From assembly GCF_030758755.1 (NCBI RefSeq), contig NZ_CP132387.1:248001-312000 (forward strand): a stretch of 64,000 nt of DNA, read 5' to 3'. Positions 38,276 through 47,299 of the stretch are shown in pieces (positions within the stretch are counted from its first letter, which is position 1; every line of letters begins with the position of its first letter). The position numbers were made by a program, and so were the translations under genes. The notes under the pieces were generated by a model. It made no database searches. It saw nothing but the letters and a program-made list of their open reading frames with translations, and was not told the DNA's origin. Source of the DNA: Bartonella apihabitans. Lineage in GTDB: Bacteria > Pseudomonadota > Alphaproteobacteria > Rhizobiales > Rhizobiaceae.

Positions 38276-38318
38276 TAAGTTGTGACAGGTTAGGGGGGGT
38301 GAAGAAAACCTGAAATTC

Positions 38319-38398
38319 TAATAGGCATGATGCCGCTCTGTCACCCGCTGGATGGCCAGCATGTCCCTGTTAAATTCTAACCCGAAGGGACAATTATT
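38319..38398 (+). promoter_or_regulatory. Structured 5' leader of flagellin gene 2
   Basis: TGTCCCT (38362-38368) pairs with AGGGACA (38386-38392), covering the ribosome binding site AAGGGA 8 bases before ATG 38399. Upstream, CAGGTT and AACCTG (38286-38312) form another stem. In all, about 117 bases of transcript precede the start codon. Confidence 0.7.
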
Positions 38399-39490
38399 AT
38401 GGGTACAAGTCTACTTACCAACCAATCCGCTATGAATGCTTTGCAAACGCTGCGTTCTATTGGCGATAATATGGACATAACGCAGCGCCGTGTTTCAACG
38501 GGCTTGCGCATTAATGAAGCATCAGACAACACCGCTTATTGGTCAATTTCATCCATGATGAAATCCGACCGTAATGCATTAAGTTCTGTTTCCGATGCGA
38601 TGGCTTTGGGTAAAAGCCAGATTGATGTTGCTAACGCAACTATTGATAAATCGAAAGAATATCTTGATAAGATCCAGAAATCTTTGACCACCGCCTACGA
38701 AAAAGGTACGGGCGATATCAAGAAAATTCAGGCTGATATCAAAGCCAATATGAATGATATTGAGTCCGCTGTTTATTCGGCATCTTTGGCTGAAAAGAAC
38801 ATTCTTGGTAATAATGGCCAGTCGGTACGTATTGCCGGTTCCTATCGTCGTGAAGGTTCGGCTGTCTATGTTGATATGATCGACGTTGGCGGCAATGAAC
38901 TCAACTTTGCAACCAAGGGCGCTAACGGCACATTTGATTTGACCAAAGGTGTCTTATCAGATGTTTTCGGCTCGTATGATACGACCAATCCGCCTCCAGC
39001 CGCAGACAAAACTCTTAGTAAACTGTTAGATACTATCAAGTCTAAGAAAGAGGCTTTGGATAAACCGGCCGCGAATGCCGATCTTGGCCAACTAAATCGG
39101 GATTATACCGACGCCGTAGACGCTTTAACTGCCGTAGCAGACAAATTGACAGTGAAGGATTTTGCTAACGCTGATTTTAGCTATGTTTCTGCGTCAGGTA
39201 TGGAGAAGATTATTAAAGCTATTCAGGGCAAAGTCACGACTGCAACATCTAATGTTACTACTGCCGGTGCAACACTTGGTGCTGCGAAGGCACAGGTTAC
39301 GGGTCAGATCGACTATGTCAGCAAGTTGATGGATGCCGTTGATAAAGGTGTCGGTTCACTGGTTGATGCCGATATGAATGCAGAATCTGCCCGCCTTGCT
39401 TCTTTGCAGGTTCAACAGCAATTGGGCATTCAGGCTTTGTCGATTGCCAACCAGAACAGCCAGAACATCTTGTCGCTGTTCCGTCAATAA
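38399..39490 (+). CDS. Flagellin 2
   Basis: Filament subunit of 363 residues. Ends are nearly identical to the other copies; the central part (SDVFGSYDTTNPPPAADKTL to ALTAVADKLTVKDFANADFS) is most like that of flagellin 4 (SNVFGSYDTT), which groups copies 2 and 4. The near-identity of ends and flanks together with divergent centres suggests gene conversion between copies with selection or drift on the exposed part. Frame intact; promoter, leader and terminator complete. Confidence 0.97.
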   Translation: MGTSLLTNQSAMNALQTLRSIGDNMDITQRRVSTGLRINEASDNTAYWSISSMMKSDRNALSSVSDAMALGKSQIDVANATIDKSKEYLDKIQKSLTTAYEKGTGDIKKIQADIKANMNDIESAVYSASLAEKNILGNNGQSVRIAGSYRREGSAVYVDMIDVGGNELNFATKGANGTFDLTKGVLSDVFGSYDTTNPPPAADKTLSKLLDTIKSKKEALDKPAANADLGQLNRDYTDAVDALTAVADKLTVKDFANADFSYVSASGMEKIIKAIQGKVTTATSNVTTAGATLGAAKAQVTGQIDYVSKLMDAVDKGVGSLVDADMNAESARLASLQVQQQLGIQALSIANQNSQNILSLFRQ

Positions 39491-39506
39491 TGGCAATCAT
39501 GCTCTT

Positions 39507-39575
39507 CCGGTTGCGAATGCAACCGGAGTTGCTCTATCAATTTAAAAAGGCCGCGTTTCCGACGCGGCCTTTTTT
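39507..39575 (+). terminator. Double-hairpin 3' end of flagellin 2
   Basis: CCGGTTGC (39507-39514), loop GAAT, GCAACCGG; then AAAAAGGCCGCG to CGCGGCCTTTTTT (39544-39575). Confidence 0.9.
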
Positions 39576-39731
39576 ATTTTTGCCTTATAGTTTTTATGTT
39601 TATTGTCGAATAATCGGATATTCTTGAAAAGAATATAACAAAATTTAATGTGAAAATATGAATAAAAACAATAACGTAAAGGTTCAGTTGTTGATCGTGA
39701 GAACGGTGTTGTTTTTACTTAAAAAATATTA

Positions 39732-39760
39732 TTTACAACCAGCAATATATATAGTATATA
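39732..39760 (+). promoter_or_regulatory. Promoter of flagellin gene 3
   Basis: TTTACA (39732-39737), 17 bases, TATATA (39755-39760), same design as copies 2 and 4. Confidence 0.65.
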
Positions 39761-39802
39761 TAAGACGTGACAGGTTAGGGGGGCGAAGAAAACCTGAAAT
39801 TC

Positions 39803-39882
39803 TAATAGGCATGATGCCGCTCTGTCACCCGCTGGATGGCCAGCATGTCCCTGTTAAATTCTAACCCGAAGGGACAATTATT
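39803..39882 (+). promoter_or_regulatory. Structured 5' leader of flagellin gene 3
   Basis: Identical to the leader of copy 2 over the last 80 bases. TGTCCCT (39846-39852) pairs with AGGGACA (39870-39876) over the ribosome binding site. Confidence 0.7.
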
Positions 39883-40968
39883 ATGGGTACAAGTCTACTT
39901 ACCAACCAATCCGCTATGAATGCTTTGCAAACTCTGCGTTCTATTGGCGATAATATGGACATAACGCAGCGCCGTGTTTCAACGGGCTTGCGCATTAACG
40001 AAGCATCAGACAACACCGCTTATTGGTCAATTTCATCCATGATGAAATCCGACCGTAATGCATTAAGTTCTGTTTCCGATGCGATGGCTTTGGGTAAAAG
40101 CCAGATTGATGTTGCTAACGCAACTATTGATAAATCGAAAGAATATCTTGATAACATCCAGAAATCTTTGACCACCGCCTACGAAAAAGGTACGGGCGAT
40201 ATCAAGAAAATTCAGGCTGATATCAAAGCCAATATGAATGATATTGAGTCCGCTGTTTATTCGGCATCTTTGGCTGAAAAGAACATTCTTGGTAATAATG
40301 GTGAGTCAGTCCGTATTGCCGGTTCCTATCGTCGTGAAGGTTCGGCTGTCTATGTTGATATGATCGACGTTGGCGGCGATGAACTCAACTTTGCAACCAA
40401 GGGCACTAACGGCACATTCGATTTGACCAAAGGTCAACTGAAGGACATTTTTGGTAGCGGTACTGCAAAAGGCGAAACACCTCCTGACTTCAAGCAGTTG
40501 AGCAAAGATCTTGCCGATAAACAAACAACACTTGCTGGAATGAAGGAAACAGATGCAAATTACAGTCAAGCGAAATCGGCCGTTCAAGAAGCCGAAAAAG
40601 CAATTACAACAGCCGCTGCTAAAATGACTGTTAGTGATTTTGTTACTGCTAAATTTGATGATGTTCCTTCTTCTACTATGGAACTAATCCTTAAAGAAGT
40701 TCAGGGCAAAGTCACAAGTGCCACGTCTAATGTTACTACTGCCGGTGCAACACTTGGTGCTGCGAAGGCACAGGTTACGGGTCAGATCGACTATGTCAGC
40801 AAGTTGATGGATGCCGTTGATAAAGGTGTCGGTTCACTGGTTGATGCCGATATGAATGCAGAATCTGCCCGCCTTGCTTCTTTGCAGGTTCAACAGCAAT
40901 TGGGCATTCAGGCTTTGTCGATTGCCAACCAGAACAGCCAGAACATCTTGTCGCTGTTCCGTCAATAA
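39883..40968 (+). CDS. Flagellin 3
   Basis: Filament subunit of 361 residues. Shared D0/D1 ends as in copies 1, 2 and 4. Its central part (LKDIFGSGTAKGETPPDFKQL to AKMTVSDFVTAKFDDV) is most like copy 1. A Cys-free protein with a Gln-ending C-terminus (SLFRQ), as in the others. Own promoter, leader and terminator; frame intact. With copies 1 and 2 it would be enough to build a filament if secretion worked. Confidence 0.97.
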   Translation: MGTSLLTNQSAMNALQTLRSIGDNMDITQRRVSTGLRINEASDNTAYWSISSMMKSDRNALSSVSDAMALGKSQIDVANATIDKSKEYLDNIQKSLTTAYEKGTGDIKKIQADIKANMNDIESAVYSASLAEKNILGNNGESVRIAGSYRREGSAVYVDMIDVGGDELNFATKGTNGTFDLTKGQLKDIFGSGTAKGETPPDFKQLSKDLADKQTTLAGMKETDANYSQAKSAVQEAEKAITTAAAKMTVSDFVTAKFDDVPSSTMELILKEVQGKVTSATSNVTTAGATLGAAKAQVTGQIDYVSKLMDAVDKGVGSLVDADMNAESARLASLQVQQQLGIQALSIANQNSQNILSLFRQ

Positions 40969-40984
40969 TGGCAATCATGCTCTT

Positions 40985-41053
40985 CCGGTTGCGAATGCAA
41001 CCGGAGTTGCTCTATCAATTTAAAAAGGCCGCGTTAGAAAACGCGGCCTTTTT
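40985..41053 (+). terminator. Double-hairpin 3' end of flagellin 3
   Basis: CCGGTTGC, loop GAAT, GCAACCGG (40985-41004); then AAAAAGGCCGCGTT, loop AGAA, AACGCGGCCTTTTT (41022-41053). Confidence 0.9.
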
Positions 41054-41206
41054 GTATTTGGCCTTATTTTACGTCTATTTTCGAATAACTGGATATTCTT
41101 GAAAAGAATATAACAAAATTTGGTGTAAAAATATGAATAAAAACAATAACGTAATGGTTAAACAGATGATCGTGATGGAGGTATTGTTTTTAATTGGAAA
41201 ATATTA

Positions 41207-41235
41207 TTTACAACTAGGAATATATATAGTATATA
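41207..41235 (+). promoter_or_regulatory. Promoter of flagellin gene 4
   Basis: TTTACA (41207-41212), 17 bases, TATATA (41230-41235). Confidence 0.65.
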
Positions 41236-41277
41236 TAGGTTGTGACAGGTTAGGGGGTAAAGAAAACCTGAAAGTCT

Positions 41278-41357
41278 AATAGGCATGATGCCGCTCTGTC
41301 ACCCGCTGGTTGGCCAGCATGTCCCCGTTAAACTTATGATCCGAAGGGACAATTATC
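41278..41357 (+). promoter_or_regulatory. Structured 5' leader of flagellin gene 4
   Basis: As in the other copies, but the left arm is TGTCCC followed by C, so the stem TGTCCC/GGGACA (41320-41325 with 41346-41351) is one pair shorter. Ribosome binding site AAGGGA precedes ATG 41358. Confidence 0.65.
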
Positions 41358-42443
41358 ATGGGTACAAGTCTACTTACTAACCAATCCGCTATGAATGCTT
41401 TGCAAACGCTGCGTTCTATTGGTGATAGTATGGACACAACGCAGCGCCGTGTTTCAACGGGCTTGCGCATTAACGAAGCATCAGACAACACCGCTTATTG
41501 GTCAATTTCATCCATGATGAAATCCGACCGTAATGCATTAAGTTCTGTTTCCGATGCGATGGCTTTGGGTAAAAGCCAGATTGATGTTGCTAACGCAACC
41601 ATTGATAAATCGAAAGAATATCTTGATAACATCCAGAAATCTTTGACCACCGCCTATCAAAAAGGTACGGGCGATATCAAGAAGATTTAGGCAGATATTA
41701 AAGCCAATATGAATGATATTGAATCCGCTGTTTATTCGGCATCTTTGGCTGAAAAGAACATTCTTGGTAATAGTGGCCAGTCAGTCCGTATTGCCGGTTC
41801 TTATCGTCGTGAAGGTTCTGCTGTCTATGTTGATATGATTGATGTTGGCGGCGATGAACTCAACTTTGCAACCAAGGGTGCTAACGGCACATTCGATTTG
41901 TCCAAAGGTGTCTTATCGAATGTTTTTGGCTCGTATGACACCACCGCAGCTACGGGTTCCAAGATGTCGGATTTATTAACCAACATCAAGAACGCGAAAG
42001 ACGCTTTAGACGCTGCTAAACCGACTGATGAAGGTTATGATGGTAAAAAGACGGCTTATACCAACGCCGTAGGAGCCTTAACTGCCGTAGCAGACAAATT
42101 GACAGTAAAGGATTTTGTTAACGCTGATTTTAGCAATGTTCCTGCGTCAGATATGGAGACAATTATCAAAGCTGTTCAGGGCAAAGTCACAGCTGCAACG
42201 TCTAATGTTACTACTGCCGGTGCAACACTTGGTGCTGCGAAGGCTCAGGTTACAGGTCAGATCGACTATGTCAGCAAGTTGATGGATGCCGTTGATAAAG
42301 GTGTCGGTTCACTGGTTGATGCCGATATGAATGCAGAATCCGCCCGCCTTGCTTCCTTGCAGGTTCAACAGCAATTGGGCATTCAGGCTTTGTCGATTGC
42401 CAACCAGAACAGCCAGAACATCTTGTCGCTGTTCCGCCAATAA
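41358..42443 (+). pseudogene. Flagellin 4, broken by an in-frame TAG
   Basis: Codons 1-110 match the other flagellins, then TAG (41688-41690) stands where copies 1-3 have CAG (Gln, in the block KIQADIKANMND). After it the frame is open to 42443 and keeps full flagellin identity, including the C-terminal D0 domain. One C-to-T change is enough. Since the remaining sequence is not decayed, the mutation must be recent. The short N-terminal fragment could still be secreted but cannot polymerise alone. The central part is like copy 2. Confidence 0.95.
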
Positions 42444-42459
42444 TGGCAATCATGCTCTT

Positions 42460-42527
42460 CCGGTTGCAAATGCAACCGGAGTTGCTTCATCAATTTAAAA
42501 AGGCCGCGTTTCTAACGCGGCCTTTTT
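42460..42527 (+). terminator. Double-hairpin 3' end of flagellin 4
   Basis: CCGGTTGC, loop AAAT, GCAACCGG (42460-42479); then AAAAAGGCCGCGTT to AACGCGGCCTTTTT (42497-42527). Confidence 0.9.
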
Positions 42528-42711
42528 CTTGAATACAATTCTTGCATTCTATTTTTTCTTACACGCTTTTTGCCGGTGGCATAAGCACTGATTGATTATA
42601 ATTTTAACATTTATTCCGAAATGTAAGATCAAGCCTGTTTTCCGATCTATTCATTGTTAAGCTTCAAAAAACAGGCAGATCGGAAAACGCAGTCAGAATG
42701 ACAGGCCTGAA

Positions 42712-43077
42712 TTATTGTGCAACATTGACCTGTGTAATCATCGCATCGACACTTTTAAAACTGTAAGGCATAGAAACAGTTTTTTCGACGGGTTGTGGAT
42801 AGCGTACATTCGTTTTAGGGTCGACATAGTGGGTCAATTTCATTGCTACAGAACAACGAATAACGTCACCACTCGGGCCAATAGTACGCGGATCGGTCAA
42901 AGTAATTTTTGCCTTTTGTCCATTATAATAGTCGTCAACTCCAATTTCATAGTTCATCCCAATGACCAATTTGTCGTGAAGAGCATTCAATACGTCTGTT
43001 GAACTACAGGTCTTTTTTGAGCCGCCACAGGCAACAAGCGGCAAACACAAAATTGCTGTGAAAAATAAACGGTACAT
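42712..43077 (-). CDS. Small lipoprotein, unknown
   Basis: A 121-residue protein with a short signal peptide (YRLFFTAILCLPL) and lipobox LVACGG, so it is probably an anchored lipoprotein. The mature part (SSTDVLNALHDKLVIGMNY, later RCSVAMKLTHYV and EKTVSMPYSFKSVDAMITQV) has no family that I recognise. It is on the opposite strand between the flagellin array and fliF and shows no damage. A possible ribosome binding site AAAGGATAATCA precedes ATG 43077. Confidence 0.8.
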   Translation of the reverse strand: MYRLFFTAILCLPLVACGGSKKTCSSTDVLNALHDKLVIGMNYEIGVDDYYNGQKAKITLTDPRTIGPSGDVIRCSVAMKLTHYVDPKTNVRYPQPVEKTVSMPYSFKSVDAMITQVNVAQ

Positions 43078-43410
43078 TGATTATCCTTTTTATTTGCAAC
43101 AATTAGCCATCCCCCGATGAGACAACATTACAGAATATGTTGCGGCATTGTTTACAGTTTTATTGATAGCTGTTTTACACAGGTCAACAAGGTTGACACG
43201 TTGTGGGTATCACGTCAATCCGACAGAGACAATAATATTAACCATAAAGTCGTTTTCGAAAAATTGTCGCTTGAGCCTTGCCGGATTGATCACCCTCGCG
43301 CAAGCTTCAGCTTTTATTGTGCAAAGTAAAGTTAGGGATATATCAGCTTTTTAAGGCTATATCTTTAACGAAAACCAACGGGTTTTGCCCAATAAATACG
43401 GTAAAGATAG
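43078..43410. other. Intergenic region between the lipoprotein gene and fliF
   Basis: About 330 bases between divergent genes, so both promoters must lie here. No gene and no clear motif. The fliF ribosome binding site is weak (GGTAAAGATAG). Confidence 0.4.
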
Positions 43411-45086
43411 ATGGATAGAATACTGGCTCTGTTTTCTTCGATTGGCTCGGCTCTTGGCAAATTGGGCGCCAAACGCCTGATTGCGCTAGGTCTGGTCGGA
43501 GTTGCATTATTCGGAACGATTCTGTTTTCAAGCTTTTATCTCACCCGCCCGACTTATGAGACACTCTATGTCGGACTAACACGGGATGATGTGAACCGTA
43601 TGGGCATGGCTTTGGGTGAAGCAGGCATTGCTTTCGACGTTTCTTCTGATGGAACATCCGTTCAGGTGCCGGTTGGACAGGCTGAAAAAGCACGTATGTT
43701 TTTGGCTGAAAAAGGTCTGCCGACATCCAACAATGCCGGCTATGAACTTTTTGATAATATGGGTTCGCTTGGCCTTACCTCCTTCATGCAGGAAATTACC
43801 CGTCAACGTGCTCTGGAAGGCGAAATTGCTCGCACAATTCAGGCAGTTCAAGGCGTAAAGGCTGCACGTGTCCACATTGTTTTACCCGATAAAGGTTCTT
43901 TCCGTCGTGCCAATCAGAAACCTTCTGCTTCGGTCGTTATCCGCACTGATGGCAATTTTGCTACCGAGTCGGCACAATCTATTCGCCAGTTGGTAGCGGC
44001 AGCCATTCCGTCCTTGGAAGCAAGTTCGGTTACAGTGCTCGATACCAGTGGCAAGTTGTTGGCTTCAGGCACAGATGCCATGAATGGCGCTCCTGTCATG
44101 ATGGCATCTCTTGAGCGTCAGGTTGCTGCCCAGATTGACGAAAATATTCGCAAACAATTGGCTCCTTACCTCGGCATGGATCACTTCCAGACCAGTGTTC
44201 AGGTTGCATTGGATACCGACCGCCGCCAGACGAATGAAACGATATATAATCCGGATTCGCAGGTTGCTCGTTCGGTTCGCAGTGTTCGCGATCAGGGCGA
44301 CTCCCAGAACAATCGTAATAACGGCGCTGTCGGTGTCGAACAGAACATTCCGCAAGAAGAAATTGGAGGCGGCTCGGGTGAAAACTCTTCCGATAAAAAG
44401 GACCGCCGTGAAGAAACAACCAATTACGAAATCAACTCGAAAACAATTTCTACAGTCAGCGACGGTTTCAACGTCAAGAAGCTTGCTGTTGCTGTTGTTA
44501 TCGACCGGTCACGCTTGAAACCGAGCGACAAAGAAGCTCCCGCACCGGCCAACTATGTTGATGATCAGGTCAACCGCATTCGTCAAATGGTGGCAACAGC
44601 TTCGGGGCTCGATCCTGACCGTGGTGATATAATCAATGTAACGGCTGTCGATTTTGTCGCAAATGATGATGAAAATATGCAACCTGTTGCAACACCGATC
44701 TGGCAGTCTATTTCGAAATATACATCGGGTCTGGTCAATGGAGCAGCCCTTGTCATTGCGGTTTTGCTTATCATGTTCTTAGGCGTACGTCCGCTTATGC
44801 GGGAAATGCATGGCAATCAGCTTGCTCTTGCCGGCAATAACGAAAGTGCATTGGCAGGCCCGAGAATATGCCTGCTTTGCCGAATGAGGCTAGCAAAAAT
44901 GAAGGGTTTGATGGTAATATGATACCGGATGAAGATGGCCTACAAGACTTACGCAGTCGTATGCGTGTTCCGCCGCAAAATCGGCTTGATCAGATGATTT
45001 CTATGGATGAAGACCGTTTTGCAAATGTCTTACGTGAATGGGTACAGGAAGATAATAATAAAGGAACGCCCGCACAAGCAGCTTGA
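43411..45086 (+). pseudogene. fliF: Flagellar MS-ring protein FliF, frameshifted near the C-terminus
   Basis: FliF forms the MS ring. Codons from ATG 43411 give the first membrane helix (LGVVALFGTILFSSFYLT-like), the ring-building motif domains (LYVGLTRDDVNRMGMALGEAGIAFDV) and the second helix (LVNGAALVIAVLLIMFLGVRPLMREM). At 44860-44864 the frame breaks: GGCCCGAG should probably be GGCCCCGAG. The true C-terminus, ENMPALPNEASK to RFANVLREWVQE, follows in another frame up to 45086 and is the part that binds FliG. The truncated product has 34 or so wrong or missing key residues, so the C-ring could not attach. Confidence 0.92.
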
Positions 45087-45113
45087 TAAAGATAGATACT
45101 CTGGTGAAAGACG

Positions 45114-45869
45114 ATGAGTGTAATGGATAACAGCGATACAAAAATGGAAAATAAGAAAGCGACTACGCTTTCCCATTTTTTGAGCGACTTTGCGCCACGC
45201 CAAATTCCCGACACCGAAGTTGAAGTTTTACCAATGGATGCGGAGGTTCCTTTTCACGAGGAAGCAACGGTTGAACAAGCCGATCCGATGGTTGATTTCC
45301 ATCAGGCTGAAAGCAATCCGGAAGATGATTTTGACGAAGCATCTCTGGTAGCTCAAACGAAAGTCAATGCGGAAGAACTCAGGCAACAAGCAATTGACGA
45401 AGCTGTAGAAAAAACCAAGACCGAGCTTGAAACCCGATTTAAGCAGGAAAAAGACGCACTCATACAAGAACATGAAAAGGCTATGAGTGAACTTAAAGAC
45501 AAGACAATAGCGGAAGTTGCCGCCAATCTTGACGAGAATTTAAAGAACGGCCTTGATAAAATAGTCGAGGATATCAGTAAAGATGTCGCAAAAATTCTGG
45601 CTGTCTTTATTGGCGAAAAAATGCATGACGATGCTCTTGCCGATTTTGCCAAACGCATTGCCCGGGAAGCTTTGTCGGCGAAACAACCACTTGTCATTGA
45701 AGGCAATAGCGACCTGTTGAAGGCTTTGGAAAAGCGTCCTGATTTTAATAAGACGAAATTTGTTTTAAAGCCGACAGACTCTTCCGATATCCGGCTCGAG
45801 CTTGGAGATCAGGTTATTGCGACGCGTCTTGAACCGGTCATGAAAGAATTGAAGGGGCTGGTACAATGA
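45114..45869 (+). CDS. FliH-like flagellar export protein (putative)
   Basis: A 251-residue acidic cytoplasmic protein. A disordered acidic N-terminal third leads to a helical region (AEELRQQAIDEAVEKTKTELETRFKQEKDALIQEHEKAMSELKDK) and a C-terminal domain with KFVLKPTDSSDIRLELGDQVIATRLEPVMKEL, which resembles the FliH/SctL C-terminal fold that binds FliI. It follows fliF and precedes motB with overlap (ATGA), the place where fliH is expected. Sequence evidence alone is modest. Frame intact. Confidence 0.65.
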   Translation: MSVMDNSDTKMENKKATTLSHFLSDFAPRQIPDTEVEVLPMDAEVPFHEEATVEQADPMVDFHQAESNPEDDFDEASLVAQTKVNAEELRQQAIDEAVEKTKTELETRFKQEKDALIQEHEKAMSELKDKTIAEVAANLDENLKNGLDKIVEDISKDVAKILAVFIGEKMHDDALADFAKRIAREALSAKQPLVIEGNSDLLKALEKRPDFNKTKFVLKPTDSSDIRLELGDQVIATRLEPVMKELKGLVQ

Positions 45870-47299
45870 ACTCCGACGAGCCCGAAGAACACAATGAAAT
45901 TATTATAGTCCGTCGCGGTGGACAGGGCGAGGGCGAACACCATGGTGGCGCCTGGGAAGTTGCCTATGCCGATTTTATGACATCGATGATGGCATTCTTT
46001 CTGGTTATGTGGCTGATCAATGCTGCGAATGAAGAAACCAAAGCAGCCGTCGCGAGCTATTTCAATCCTATAAAACTGGTTGACCGTCGCACCAATCCGA
46101 AAGGCATTCAGGACAATGATGCGGTGGGCGACAATGACCAGAAATCCGGCAATGAAGCCCATGGCGAACCCGGTGCCAAGGAGAGCAGTGAAGACCAATC
46201 CAGTGCCGACCAGCAAAAAATGATGAGCGAGCCTTATGAAGAGCTCGACAAGATAGCTCAAAAATCGGCAGCGGAAGGTTCTCAGGGAGACGGGGCAGGA
46301 GGAAATGCCGAAGGCGGCTCACAAAAAGGAGCAAGCGAAGGAACAGCTTATCGCGATCCATTTTCACCGGATTACTGGACCAAAAATGCCTCGCATGAAA
46401 TAGCCGAGACCGATGGAGGTCCAAGTCAGAACTCGGGTGGGCGTGATCCAAATCAACCGAGCCAGCCCGGAGTAGCAATACCGCAACAAGCGGCGAGTGA
46501 ACCCGCTGTTCCCGGAAATGAAGGTAAGCCGGTACAGGCTGCTCAGGAAAACCAGCAAGCACCAAAAGATCAGTCTTCCAATGAGAACAAGCCTGAAAAT
46601 GCTGCAAATGCCGAAGCTCAAAAGAACGGTGAGCAATCAACGGAGACAAATAAAAATGGGCAGGCAGGGAAAACAAGCGGAGAGTCGGCACAGGTAGCCG
46701 AACCGCAAGTCAATTTCAGCAAGGCCGAAACACCGCAAGAAGCGGCCAAGGATAAATCATTGCCGCAAGTTGTTCGTGAAATTTCGGACGAGTTGAGCAA
46801 ACTGATCAAGGATACGAAAAGTACACAGCAACCGATGGTTCGGGTTGTCTCGGTCAAGGATGGCGTCGCTATAGAATTGATGGATCAGGCGCATTACGGA
46901 ATGTTTGCTGTCGGTTCTGCGAAACCGGACAAAAAAGTGGTCGATCTTTTGGCCGGCGTTGCAAAAATTCTGCAAGATAAAAAAGGTGATGTTATTATTG
47001 CAGGCCATACAGATTCCCGCCCTTATAGAAATGCCACTTATGACAATTGGCAATTATCAAGTTCGCGCGCCCAAATGGCTTATTACATGCTGGTGCGTGG
47101 CGGGCTTGATGAAAAACGTATTCTCCGCGTCGAGGGCTATGCAGATCGGCAATTGAAAAACAAGGCTGATCCTTATGCAGCAGAAAACCGTCGCATAGAA
47201 ATATTCATGCGCTTGCCACAAGGTGAAACGGAAGGGAAAGGCGACGAAGCCAATACGGATAAGGCAGGTGGCGCGACTAAAGTGGAGAAGAAACAATGA
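45866..47299 (+). CDS. motB: Flagellar stator protein MotB
   Basis: The peptidoglycan-binding stator partner of MotA, 477 residues. Residues about 30-52 form the single membrane helix with the proton-carrying Asp36 (YADFMTSMMAFFLVMWL). A long low-complexity linker rich in Gly, Gln, Glu, Asn and Pro follows (about residues 70-300), longer than in most MotB proteins. The OmpA-like domain at the end has IIAGHTDSRPY, WQLSSSRAQMAYYMLV and RVEGYADRQ. Overlaps the genes on both sides by four bases (FliH-like, motC). Frame intact. Confidence 0.95.
   Translation: MNSDEPEEHNEIIIVRRGGQGEGEHHGGAWEVAYADFMTSMMAFFLVMWLINAANEETKAAVASYFNPIKLVDRRTNPKGIQDNDAVGDNDQKSGNEAHGEPGAKESSEDQSSADQQKMMSEPYEELDKIAQKSAAEGSQGDGAGGNAEGGSQKGASEGTAYRDPFSPDYWTKNASHEIAETDGGPSQNSGGRDPNQPSQPGVAIPQQAASEPAVPGNEGKPVQAAQENQQAPKDQSSNENKPENAANAEAQKNGEQSTETNKNGQAGKTSGESAQVAEPQVNFSKAETPQEAAKDKSLPQVVREISDELSKLIKDTKSTQQPMVRVVSVKDGVAIELMDQAHYGMFAVGSAKPDKKVVDLLAGVAKILQDKKGDVIIAGHTDSRPYRNATYDNWQLSSSRAQMAYYMLVRGGLDEKRILRVEGYADRQLKNKADPYAAENRRIEIFMRLPQGETEGKGDEANTDKAGGATKVEKKQ

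Larger units (their letters stand above)
36774..42530 (+). repeat. Four-copy tandem array of flagellin transcription units
   Basis: Start codons lie at 36938, 38399, 39883 and 41358, a period of about 1.46-1.48 kb. Each unit carries promoter, leader, gene and double-hairpin end. Intergenic parts of copies 2-4 are almost identical over about 390 bases. The array is prone to recombination and to wrong assembly. Confidence 0.9.

Noticed and set aside
36774..42530. Flagellin array as a phase-variation (invertible) system
   Set aside because: All copies face the same way, each has its own promoter, and no invertase gene or inverted repeats around a promoter are seen.
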